Below are positions 1-6,201 of a stretch of 8,677 bases of DNA, piece after piece; position 1 is the stretch's first letter, and each line of letters starts with the position of its first letter. Made by a program: the position numbers and the translations under genes. Location: assembly GCA_964479585.1 (NCBI GenBank), contig CAYZMP010000058.1, forward strand, positions 1 to 8,677, given 5' to 3'. This DNA is from UBA6182 sp964479585 (GTDB lineage: Bacteria > Bacillota_I > Bacilli_A > Erysipelotrichales > Erysipelotrichaceae). Under the pieces are notes generated by a model. It searched no databases, had not been told where the DNA came from, and worked only from the letters and a program-made list of their open reading frames with translations.

Positions 1-92
1 CAACATTTTTTCTATTTTTTCTAGTTTATATCTTCATTGTTTAATCATTCAATGATGAAATATCGAGAAAATAAATGTGTTAATTTCTATAT

Positions 93-112
93 GAATAAAT
101 CACTTTTACTTT
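93..112 (+). repeat. Imperfect direct repeat, copy 1 (GAATAA-AT-CACTTTTACTTT)
   Basis: GAATAA followed by CACTTTTACTTT occurs here with a two-base AT insertion between the two parts. A second copy without the insertion lies at 325-342, about 230 bases downstream. The 12-base part is identical in both copies. In AT-rich DNA part of this could be chance, but the matching order of both blocks is suggestive. Confidence 0.4.
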
Positions 113-121
113 ACTTTAGTA

Positions 122-146
122 GTGTATCACAGTCCATGTGATATAC
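122..146. repeat. Near-perfect inverted repeat, 10-bp arms, 5-nt loop
   Basis: The arms GTGTATCACA (122-131) and TGTGATATAC (137-146) pair over all ten positions, with a single G-U wobble, around the loop GTCCA. No T-run follows on either strand, so this does not look like an intrinsic terminator. It could be a protein-binding palindrome or an RNA hairpin near the 5' end of a transcript. Its role is unknown. Confidence 0.55.
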
Positions 147-324
147 AAATAAAATGCTTAAAAGTACGTGTGATAAGCATATTAGTTAATACTCTATGTT
201 ATATTCAAAACCCTACAACAAATAGTACAAGTGTTGTATTTAACCAGTTATTAAGCAAAGCACATGAAATATTTCAATATTTAATACCACAAAAATCTAA
301 CGTATTGATGGTTATTTTTGCTTA

Positions 325-342
325 GAATAACACTTTTACTTT
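325..342 (+). repeat. Imperfect direct repeat, copy 2 (GAATAACACTTTTACTTT)
   Basis: This is the second copy of the repeat at 93-112, lacking the AT insertion. The two copies bracket the 122-146 hairpin and the possible relict reading frame ending at 325. They may mark the ends of an inserted or duplicated segment of about 230 bp. Confidence 0.4.
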
Positions 343-353
343 CCATATTATCG

Positions 354-380
354 TTGTGTTTTAGTTTTGCACTTTACAAT
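354..380 (+). promoter_or_regulatory. Possible promoter for the RecQ-like gene
   Basis: TACAAT at 375-380 matches the -10 consensus at five of six positions. TTGTGT at 354-359 is a possible -35 at a short 15-base spacing. The region lies about 80 bases upstream of the ATG at 459. This is weak evidence in AT-rich DNA. Confidence 0.3.
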
Positions 381-458
381 AAAGACTATGGAAATACTAA
401 ATATTTCTTTTAGCTCATAGTGATGTGCAAAGAGGATGATTTTTGATAAGATGATAGT

Positions 459-2186
459 ATGAAACAAACAAGAAAAGCGCAAATGTATCTTTCAACTACA
501 TTACTTGATCACATAAAGCAACACTACTTAAACAACAAAAAAGTATTGCTTGTGACATCCAACCCTTCCATAGCGTTAAACATCCAATCTCACTTTCCTT
601 TACTTTCACTTGCACAAGTAACAGGAGCAAACAACCATCAATTTAAAGAAATTGTTGAAAAAATGAAAAGTAAAACAATTGATGTGATGGTGCTTGGAAT
701 TGAACAGCTTATTAATCCAAGTAAACTTTCAATTATCATGGAACATTTTATTGATGTGGATACCATCATGATTGATCAAATCCACCATTTAAGTAAGACT
801 AACTTTGATTATCGACCTGAGTATGAGAATTTAAGCTTGCTTATCAAAACGTATACCAACAGTGATTGGTTGTTGTTTTATAGTATTTTAGATGATACTG
901 ATGTAACTAATCTTAGATTAACCTTTGATATTAAATCAACATCAATCATCCACCCAAACACATCGTATACGTATGTTTCATACGATGGTGTGGATCGATT
1001 AAAGTATCTTGTTGATCATGCTAGAAAATATAAAAGTGTGTTTATTACTCATCATTACTTACAAGCTGAAATTATTGCAAATCAAATTAATCAGTTTTTA
1101 GCTTGTGAAGTAGTTCATCGTAAGGTTGAAGAAACCAAAAAAGTAGAAAGTATTAAAAAGTGGCAAAGTGGCTTGTTAGATCATATTGTCATAACATCAG
1201 ATACCACTTTACCACATCCTTTTTCAAAGGTGGATGCTGTTGTCTTTTTAGAACCCCCTATTAGCGAAGCACAAGTTACATACTTCCAACAGTTGTATCA
1301 ATCTTCATTGACATTGCTTGTTTTTAATAAAGACAAATTTATGTATGAAGATAGTGCTCTTCATCAGTTTCCTTATGATGAACTATTAAATGATGTCATC
1401 GATTGTTTAACCCAAAACCCTACGGGATTAACAATGCGACAAATGGAACATACGATTAATGTCGATTCTTACCAACTAGAAAAAGCAATGAAAGGTTTAA
1501 AAGCATACAATGCTATTAAAAAAGATAAGTTGGTGTACATGCTTGATCAACCCTTTTACTTAACACCAAAACAAATTCAACTACATCATAACGTAAAATA
1601 TCAAGCATATGATGCTTTTAAAAACAAGCTTCAACCTTCTTATACACATCTTATGCCTGTCGATGAACATATCATGACCACGTTTTATCATCATCCATTA
1701 ACAGTACGACCAAAAGTATTGTTTCCAACTGGTTTTTTTAAGCAATCACTCATAAAAAAAGAACATAGAAGTGAACATGGTTATGTTTTTGCAGTTGACT
1801 ATCCAAAGATACATGAAAGAGCAATCGCAATTGATAAATTAATTCAAAAAAATTATAAGAATGAGCAAATCACTGTTACATCTCTATCAAAGGAAAACGA
1901 TAAGGTAAGTGAATTAGCACTTTACTTACATAATCACTTTTTCTATGATTATAAACGTGTGTTTGAGCAATTTGATAGTAGCTTATTAAAAGTTAATTTG
2001 AACCCTTACCATAAGATGAAGGCAATACTTGAACAATTGAGAATCATACATTCATCATCTTACCATGATGTGCTTGTCATAGTAGCAGATCATGGTGATC
2101 ATTTTTGGCAAATGGGTGTACTTGCAAAAATCTTGTTAGAAGGTAACTTAATTAAAAAAGTTGTCGTAATATTTAATCAGCCTTAA
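459..2186 (+). CDS. Catalytically degenerate RecQ helicase-phosphoribosyltransferase-like protein
   Basis: The 575-residue product follows the order of the RecQ-phosphoribosyltransferase fusions best known from Actinobacteria, judged by recalled family motifs. RecA-like domain 1 spans about 1-160: residues 29-40 resemble helicase motif Ia, 76-90 the 'VSPERL' segment, and 101-130 the DEAH box plus the RecQ signature 'FRPEY' (here FDYRPEY, 116-122). Domain 2 spans about 170-290, a winged helix about 305-362, and a phosphoribosyltransferase-like domain about 400-575 with its PRPP-loop equivalent at 539-552. Almost every catalytic residue is altered: Walker A GKS reads RKA (5-7), DEAH reads DQIH (106-109), the motif III TAT is gone, the motif VI arginine finger is missing (273-288), the four zinc cysteines are absent (only Cys216 and Cys316 occur), and the PRPP loop is VADHGDHFW. 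Helicase or transferase activity is therefore unlikely, and a structural or binding role, or slow decay, is inferred. The start is uncertain: TAA lies in frame four codons upstream, the ribosome site is poor (AGAGG is 23 bases away), and the RecQ motif 0 region is missing. The 3' end overlaps the convergent racemase gene by 14 bases. Confidence 0.7.
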   Translation: MKQTRKAQMYLSTTLLDHIKQHYLNNKKVLLVTSNPSIALNIQSHFPLLSLAQVTGANNHQFKEIVEKMKSKTIDVMVLGIEQLINPSKLSIIMEHFIDVDTIMIDQIHHLSKTNFDYRPEYENLSLLIKTYTNSDWLLFYSILDDTDVTNLRLTFDIKSTSIIHPNTSYTYVSYDGVDRLKYLVDHARKYKSVFITHHYLQAEIIANQINQFLACEVVHRKVEETKKVESIKKWQSGLLDHIVITSDTTLPHPFSKVDAVVFLEPPISEAQVTYFQQLYQSSLTLLVFNKDKFMYEDSALHQFPYDELLNDVIDCLTQNPTGLTMRQMEHTINVDSYQLEKAMKGLKAYNAIKKDKLVYMLDQPFYLTPKQIQLHHNVKYQAYDAFKNKLQPSYTHLMPVDEHIMTTFYHHPLTVRPKVLFPTGFFKQSLIKKEHRSEHGYVFAVDYPKIHERAIAIDKLIQKNYKNEQITVTSLSKENDKVSELALYLHNHFFYDYKRVFEQFDSSLLKVNLNPYHKMKAILEQLRIIHSSSYHDVLVIVADHGDHFWQMGVLAKILLEGNLIKKVVVIFNQP

Positions 2187-2859
2187 GTGCTTCTTTGACA
2201 ATAGCATGTGCATGAATATCGGTTGTATCAAAGATGATTTTATTTTGAAAGTCACATTGAAGCAATGGAAGTTCTGTACAACCTAAAATCACACCTTGTA
2301 CATTAGGATACTTTAAAACAATTTCTTCGATAATAGTTTTGCTCTTTTTGTTAATGATACCGACAATTAACTCTTTGTATATAATATCATGCACTATCTT
2401 TTGTGATGTTTTATCCACTGTTATACATTCAATGTTTTGCATAGCACATGCTTGTTTAAACATATCATCATTCATTGTAAACTCAGTCCCTAACAAAAGA
2501 ACTTGATGACAACCTTTGCTTTTGATCTCATCGACCGTAGCTGTGACTATACTAACAAACGGTATGTGAACCATTTGTTGAAGCTCTGGCAAAATTTTAT
2601 GCATGGTATTGGTGGCAATGACTAGTAGTTCTGCTCCTGCATTTTCAAGCAGTCTTGCTTTCTCACCTAAAAGATGAACAAGCATTTGCCAATTATTTGC
2701 ATGTTGAAGCTCACTAATGAGTTGAAAATCAAATGAATACAATAAAATTTGAGCACTATGTGCGTTTTTTAGCTGCTTATTAACTCTCTCATTAATCATT
2801 TGATAATACACACTCGTGGATTGTGCACTCATCCCACCTAAGATTCCGATTGTTTTCAT
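2173..2859 (-). CDS. Aspartate/glutamate racemase family protein, YgeA-like
   Basis: The 228-residue cytosolic protein belongs to the cofactor-independent Asp/Glu racemase family, which interconverts amino-acid enantiomers by a two-base mechanism. The N-terminus MKTIGILGGM is the family's first strand and loop. The two catalytic segments are IATNTMH (81-87) and ILGCTEL (191-197). The first catalytic position is Thr83 rather than Cys, and the second is Cys194. This Thr/Cys pairing is known from the E. coli YgeA-type L-aspartate/glutamate-specific racemases, whereas archaeal aspartate racemases use Cys/Cys. Length is normal for the family. ATG at 2859 is chosen over an extended frame to 2931 because TCTCCT (2864-2869; AGGAGA on the coding strand) sits five bases upstream and the family begins exactly there. 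The gene is divergent from the YjbQ-like gene and its own promoter is visible at 2897-2926. The exact substrate cannot be read from sequence; an L-to-D supply for a wall or a catabolic role are both possible. Confidence 0.85.
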   Translation of the reverse strand: MKTIGILGGMSAQSTSVYYQMINERVNKQLKNAHSAQILLYSFDFQLISELQHANNWQMLVHLLGEKARLLENAGAELLVIATNTMHKILPELQQMVHIPFVSIVTATVDEIKSKGCHQVLLLGTEFTMNDDMFKQACAMQNIECITVDKTSQKIVHDIIYKELIVGIINKKSKTIIEEIVLKYPNVQGVILGCTELPLLQCDFQNKIIFDTTDIHAHAIVKEALKAD

Positions 2860-2863
2860 ACTT

Positions 2864-2869
2864 TCTCCT
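2864..2869 (-). promoter_or_regulatory. Ribosome binding site of the racemase gene
   Basis: TCTCCT on the forward strand reads AGGAGA on the coding strand, five bases before the ATG at 2859. It decides the start in favour of 2859 over the upstream in-frame extension. Confidence 0.8.
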
Positions 2870-2896
2870 AACTTACACTTGTTATATGGTATGATT

Positions 2897-2926
2897 ATTA
2901 TAATAGAAAGAGAGGTTACTTGTGAA
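2897..2926 (-). promoter_or_regulatory. Promoter of the racemase gene
   Basis: On the reverse strand TTCACA (2926-2921) and a perfect TATAAT (2902-2897) are separated by 18 bases. They match the sigma-A consensus at five and six of six positions. Transcription would start near 2890 and give a leader of about 30 bases before the racemase ATG. The -35 box overlaps the first codons of the divergent YjbQ-like gene. Confidence 0.5.
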
Positions 2927-3338
2927 ATCATATCGTAAAGAACTAGTGTTTAACACACCAACAAGACGAGCATTTATTAATATTACCAATGAAGTTCAAC
3001 AAGCACTCACTCAATCAACTATTCAAGAAGGGTTTGTTCTTGTTAATGCCATGCATATTTCAGCGAGTGTTTTTATTAACGATGATGAAGCAGGTTTGCA
3101 TTATGATTTTGAAAACTTCTTAGAAAAGTTAGCACCAGAAAAACCATACGATCAGTATCAACATAATGGCTATGAAGACAACGCTGATGCTCACTTAAAA
3201 AGACAAATTATGGGACGTGAAGTCGTAGTAGCTATTACAAAAGGGAAACTTGATTTTGGACCTTGGGAACAAATTTTTTACGGTGAGTTTGATGGTAAGC
3301 GCAACAAACGTGTACTTATAAAAATTATAGGAGAGTAA
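2922..3338 (+). CDS. YjbQ/UPF0047 family protein
   Basis: This 138-residue protein is a full-length member of the YjbQ family (UPF0047), often annotated 'secondary thiamine-phosphate synthase enzyme' because some members complement thiamine-phosphate synthase mutants. The physiological reaction is not firmly established. Family landmarks are present: NAMHISAS with His45, INDDE with the acidic trio 54-56, His71, the NADAHLK block (87-93) with His91, IMGRE (96-100), GPWEQIF (113-119) and the terminal EFDGKR (122-127) with KIIGE. The histidines and acidic residues form a metal site in solved relatives. Translation starts at GTG 2922, preceded at six bases by AAGAGAGG (2908-2915). The gene is divergent from the racemase and lies 120 bases upstream of the acylphosphatase start on the same strand, with no terminator seen between them, so co-transcription is plausible. 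It carries the 'NDDE...NADAHLK' variant of the family rather than the shorter 'NE' form. Confidence 0.88.
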   Translation: MKSYRKELVFNTPTRRAFINITNEVQQALTQSTIQEGFVLVNAMHISASVFINDDEAGLHYDFENFLEKLAPEKPYDQYQHNGYEDNADAHLKRQIMGREVVVAITKGKLDFGPWEQIFYGEFDGKRNKRVLIKIIGE

Positions 3339-3390
3339 TCACATAAAAAGGCACTTAAACTAGAGCCAACGAGTAAAGATCAGATTCAAT

Positions 3391-3444
3391 GAATAAGTAA
3401 CACAATCTTCACACATAAAGGAGTGGTGCTAAAAAGACTTATTC
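3391..3444 (+). repeat. 8-bp inverted repeat upstream of the acylphosphatase ribosome site
   Basis: GAATAAGT (3391-3398) and ACTTATTC (3437-3444) are perfect complements 38 bases apart. The second arm ends two bases before the ribosome binding site AGAGGT. The stem is AU-rich with a long loop, so any structure would be weak. Confidence 0.25.
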
Positions 3445-3446
3445 TT

Positions 3447-3452
3447 AGAGGT
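3447..3452 (+). promoter_or_regulatory. Ribosome binding site of the acylphosphatase gene
   Basis: AGAGGT lies six bases before ATG 3459 and supports that start. A second, stronger-looking site AAAGGAG (3417-3423) further upstream is followed by GTG codons only at overlapping or two-base spacing. It would prepend twelve residues that the family does not have. Confidence 0.65.
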
Positions 3453-3458
3453 ACAAAA

Positions 3459-3728
3459 ATGAAACGATATCAAATACAATTTAAAGGTCAAGTACAAGGT
3501 GTTGGGTTTCGCTATATTACAAGAAAGCTTGCAATTGATTTTTCATGTACTGGTTGGGTTAAAAACCAATCGGATGGTAGTGTTCTTATGGAGATTCAAG
3601 GAGAAGAAAACAACATATACAATGTACTTAAACATTTAAATGAAGTTTCACACATTATCATTGAGGATAGTAGAAAGTATACGATTGAAGTTAAAGAATA
3701 TGAGCAATATTTTCAAATAAAATACTGA
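3459..3728 (+). CDS. acyP: Acylphosphatase
   Basis: This 89-residue cytosolic enzyme hydrolyses carboxyl-phosphate bonds such as acetyl phosphate and 1,3-bisphosphoglycerate. Length is typical (about 90). The signature GQVQGVGFR (10-18) forms the phosphate-binding loop and ends in the substrate-binding Arg18. The second signature GWVKNQSDGSV (32-42) contains Asn36, which positions the attacking water. No key residue is missing. The ATG at 3459 is chosen because the family begins just before the first strand and AGAGGT lies six bases upstream; a GTG at 3423 would add an uncharacteristic tail. The gene follows the YjbQ-like gene on the same strand and ends in UGA, which lies inside the 5' arm of a terminator. 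Confidence 0.93.
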   Translation: MKRYQIQFKGQVQGVGFRYITRKLAIDFSCTGWVKNQSDGSVLMEIQGEENNIYNVLKHLNEVSHIIIEDSRKYTIEVKEYEQYFQIKY

Positions 3729-3757
3729 CGGTGTCAATCTATCCGTTAGTATTTTTT
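3721..3757. terminator. Intrinsic terminator, probably bidirectional
   Basis: AATACTGACGG (3721-3731) pairs with CCGTTAGTATT (3743-3753) over 11 bp including one G-U, with an 11-base loop, followed by a T-run (3752-3757). It terminates the acylphosphatase transcript. Read on the other strand the stem is followed by TTATTTGAAA, a looser U-rich tail, so it may also end the EAL gene. The hairpin includes the stop codons of both genes. Confidence 0.8.
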
Positions 3758-6201
3758 AAAAACGATAATGCTTGATCAAAAGATACCGGCTTACTATAAT
3801 AATATCCTTGTATATAATCACATTGATGTTTTTTTAAGTAGGTTAGTTGTTTTTTAGTTTCTACACCTTCCGCCACAACACTATAATCAAGCTTGTGTGC
3901 CATCTGAATAATGTGATGGCTTACTAATTGAGATTCTTTGTACTGTTCAATACGATCAATAAATCGTTTATCTAGCTTGATTGTATCGACCTTCAACTCT
4001 CGTTCACGGGCAAAATTTGAATAACCAGTTCCAAAATCATCAATCGCAATTTTTACTCCTTGTTTACGTAATTGTTGGATTATGGAGTTAATCATCATAA
4101 ACTTATCTGAAAAGACAGATTCTGTTAACTCAACTATTACTTTAGTTGGATCAATCTTTGCTTGTTTAATTTTTGTTAATAAAATTTCACTAAAATCATC
4201 TTTTAAGAGTTGTAGTGTTGATACATTAATGGAAATACTGATGTCCTGATATCCATGATAATCACATGTTTTTTTAAAGGCTAAGGCTTGATCAATAATC
4301 ATCTCACCTAACAATATAATGATTTGTGTCTCTTCCGCAAGAGGAATAAACTCAGCCGGCGAAACATAACCTAGTCCATCAAATGAAAAGCGACAAAGTG
4401 CTTCAAAACCACTTACTTTATTGTCTTTTGTACAAATAATTGGTTGAAAATGTAAAATCATTGAATCATCTGGTTGATTGATAAACTGAATAAGTTGATC
4501 TTTGATGGATGATTGTCGCTGTATCATGTGATTGATTTCTTGATCAAAGAACGTGATGGATGAGGTTGAATGCATATGTTCTTCACTTGCAATCGAAGCA
4601 TTTCGTATCATTCGATCAGGTGTGCAGTCACAATCACACGTATCCATTCTTACGATTCCAATATTACAACCGATTAGTTTCGTCACATCAAGCTGAGTGC
4701 ACGCACTAATGATTGATAAAGCACACTGCTTTAAATACTGTACTGATTCATATTCTTTGATATACACTGCCATTCTTTCAAAAGATACATAGTACACATC
4801 GTGTTTATTTTTAACAACTTCTTGAACTTTCATGGACAAATCACGTATGATTTGCTCACTAAAACTAAATCCATAACTGAGGCTAAGTGTATTGATACGA
4901 CTAAAGTTAATGATAAGTAATGCATTATTTTGCTTAGTATCATGCTTTGAGTTTTCTAAAACAACACTTAAATATTCACGGTCATAAAGGCCTGTTAATG
5001 TGTCATGTTCACTTAAGTATTTTAAGTGTTTTTCGATGTTTTTTCGTTTTGTTATATCAATGATGATACCCTCTAAGGCAACAGGTGTTTCCTCTTGATA
5101 AATTACTTCCCCTTTTTCCAACACCCATATAATCGACTGGTCTTTTTTTGTAATCTCATACTCAAATTCAAATGGTTCCTTATTAGCAATAGTTACTTGC
5201 CATTTTTCCCATAAAAATTGTCGATAATCAGAAACAATAAGATCATTAAAAGCAAGACTCTGATTATCAATCAATTCACTAGGACGATATCCAGTTAAAT
5301 CAAAGACACCACTTGATACATATTCCATGGTCCATTCACGATCGATTTTACATCGATAAGCCATACCAGGTAAGTTTGATAACAGTACCGACTTTGATCG
5401 TTCACTTTCCATTAAAGCTTGTTCTGTAAGTTTACGATATGTTATATCCTGAATTAAACACAAAAAAGTAGATGATGTCTCATTTGTATGCAATGATGTC
5501 ACATCCATTAATACCCAAATTATTTGATTATCAGGTGACAAGTAGCGTTTTTCAATATGAAATCCTGTTGTTTTACCATCATAAAAGTCTTGGTATAATC
5601 TTCTGTTTTTTTCAATATCATCAGGATGTGTAATGGGTTCCCATCCTTCTTGAATTAAAAACTCTTTTTTACGCCTTGTTATCTTTAAAAAAGCATTGTT
5701 AAAGTCTAAAAAGATCCCTTGGTTTTTCCCATCAATTTTTTGTTTGTTGCCAATCGCAATACCAATTGGTGCTTGTTCATATACCGTTGTAAATAATGAG
5801 TGTTGATGTGCTAAATTAGTTTCCAACTTCTTCTTAAGTTTAATAATCTCCAAATGAGGTTTAAAATTTTCATAAAAAATCTCGGGATGTTGACATTTCA
5901 CAAGCACACCTGTGTAACCATGTTGGATTAATGTTTCTTTGCATGTTAAATCACACTCATTAGCCATTACATACACGTGCATGTTTAAATCAAGAAAATT
6001 TTTATCAACACGATGAAAAAACTCAAAAACTGCTTGATCCTTTAAATCAAAATCCACTAAAACAAAATCGATATCTCTTTCGTTTCTTAAAAGATTGACA
6101 GCTTCAAGGTTATTTTTTGCTTGAATTATTCGAACATTTTTTAATGCTTTGCTTATACAATAAAAAATGTCGTATGATTCACTTATTACTACTAATTTCA
6201 T
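3739..6201 (-). CDS. REC-PAS-PAS-GGDEF(degenerate)-EAL c-di-GMP phosphodiesterase
   Basis: This 820-residue soluble protein has no membrane segment. Domains in order are: receiver-like (1-115), PAS 1 with PAC end QDIT (about 135-255), PAS 2 ending IDITKRK (about 272-387), GGDEF (about 390-560) and EAL (about 565-815). The EAL domain hydrolyses c-di-GMP to pGpG and looks complete: EAL 600-602, Asn659 (INVS), ELTES from Glu691, DDFGTGYS from Asp721-Asp722, Lys742, AEGVET with Glu778, and QGY with Gln798. The GGDEF domain keeps the DTLTGLYDR entry (400-408), but its signature reads SFERM (473-477), the metal Asp is Asn432 and no RxxD inhibitory site precedes it, so it cannot make c-di-GMP and may serve as a regulatory GTP-binding or dimer domain. 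The receiver keeps Asp50 and Lys102, but the acidic pair is Ser7-Glu8 and the Thr is Ala80, so phosphorylation is doubtful. ATG 6201 is preferred over TTG 6222 because it begins the first receiver strand; AAAGTGG precedes it weakly. It is divergent from the HD-GYP gene. Confidence 0.9.
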   Translation of the reverse strand: MKLVVISESYDIFYCISKALKNVRIIQAKNNLEAVNLLRNERDIDFVLVDFDLKDQAVFEFFHRVDKNFLDLNMHVYVMANECDLTCKETLIQHGYTGVLVKCQHPEIFYENFKPHLEIIKLKKKLETNLAHQHSLFTTVYEQAPIGIAIGNKQKIDGKNQGIFLDFNNAFLKITRRKKEFLIQEGWEPITHPDDIEKNRRLYQDFYDGKTTGFHIEKRYLSPDNQIIWVLMDVTSLHTNETSSTFLCLIQDITYRKLTEQALMESERSKSVLLSNLPGMAYRCKIDREWTMEYVSSGVFDLTGYRPSELIDNQSLAFNDLIVSDYRQFLWEKWQVTIANKEPFEFEYEITKKDQSIIWVLEKGEVIYQEETPVALEGIIIDITKRKNIEKHLKYLSEHDTLTGLYDREYLSVVLENSKHDTKQNNALLIINFSRINTLSLSYGFSFSEQIIRDLSMKVQEVVKNKHDVYYVSFERMAVYIKEYESVQYLKQCALSIISACTQLDVTKLIGCNIGIVRMDTCDCDCTPDRMIRNASIASEEHMHSTSSITFFDQEINHMIQRQSSIKDQLIQFINQPDDSMILHFQPIICTKDNKVSGFEALCRFSFDGLGYVSPAEFIPLAEETQIIILLGEMIIDQALAFKKTCDYHGYQDISISINVSTLQLLKDDFSEILLTKIKQAKIDPTKVIVELTESVFSDKFMMINSIIQQLRKQGVKIAIDDFGTGYSNFARERELKVDTIKLDKRFIDRIEQYKESQLVSHHIIQMAHKLDYSVVAEGVETKKQLTYLKKHQCDYIQGYYYSKPVSFDQALSFLKNTNG

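Larger units (their letters stand above)
1..458. other. Non-coding stretch with hairpin and direct repeats
   Basis: No convincing gene lies here. The three forward frames entering from the left edge all stop within 55 bases; one of them ends in a short hydrophobic run, so the tail of an upstream membrane protein is possible but cannot be shown. A 67-codon GTG-started frame at 122-325 has no ribosome binding site and looks spurious or relict. The visible structure is a 10-bp hairpin (122-146), an imperfect direct repeat (93-112 and 325-342), and a candidate promoter near 354-380 for the gene starting at 459. Confidence 0.6.

Noticed and set aside
1..44. C-terminal tail of an upstream membrane protein (hydrophobic frame ending at 44)
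   Set aside because: Only 13 residues of T-rich sequence are visible, which would read as hydrophobic by composition alone.
122..325. 67-codon forward reading frame as a gene
   Set aside because: It starts at GTG with no ribosome site, its first codons are the arm of a hairpin, and its composition is not gene-like. Only its last residues have a possible (relict) meaning, reported as a finding.
2879..2904. Forward promoter TTGTTA/TATAAT for the YjbQ-like gene
   Set aside because: The spacing is only 14 bases and the leader would be about 11 bases, starting within the ribosome site. It is kept only as an observation of overlapping -10 boxes.
2860..2931. N-terminal extension of the racemase
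   Set aside because: The extension would cross the promoter and ribosome site and add a tail absent from the family. The start at 2859 has AGGAGA five bases upstream.
3726..3728. UGA read as tryptophan (Mycoplasma code)
   Set aside because: UGA ends acyP at the family's normal length, directly in a terminator hairpin, and the conserved tryptophans checked are UGG.
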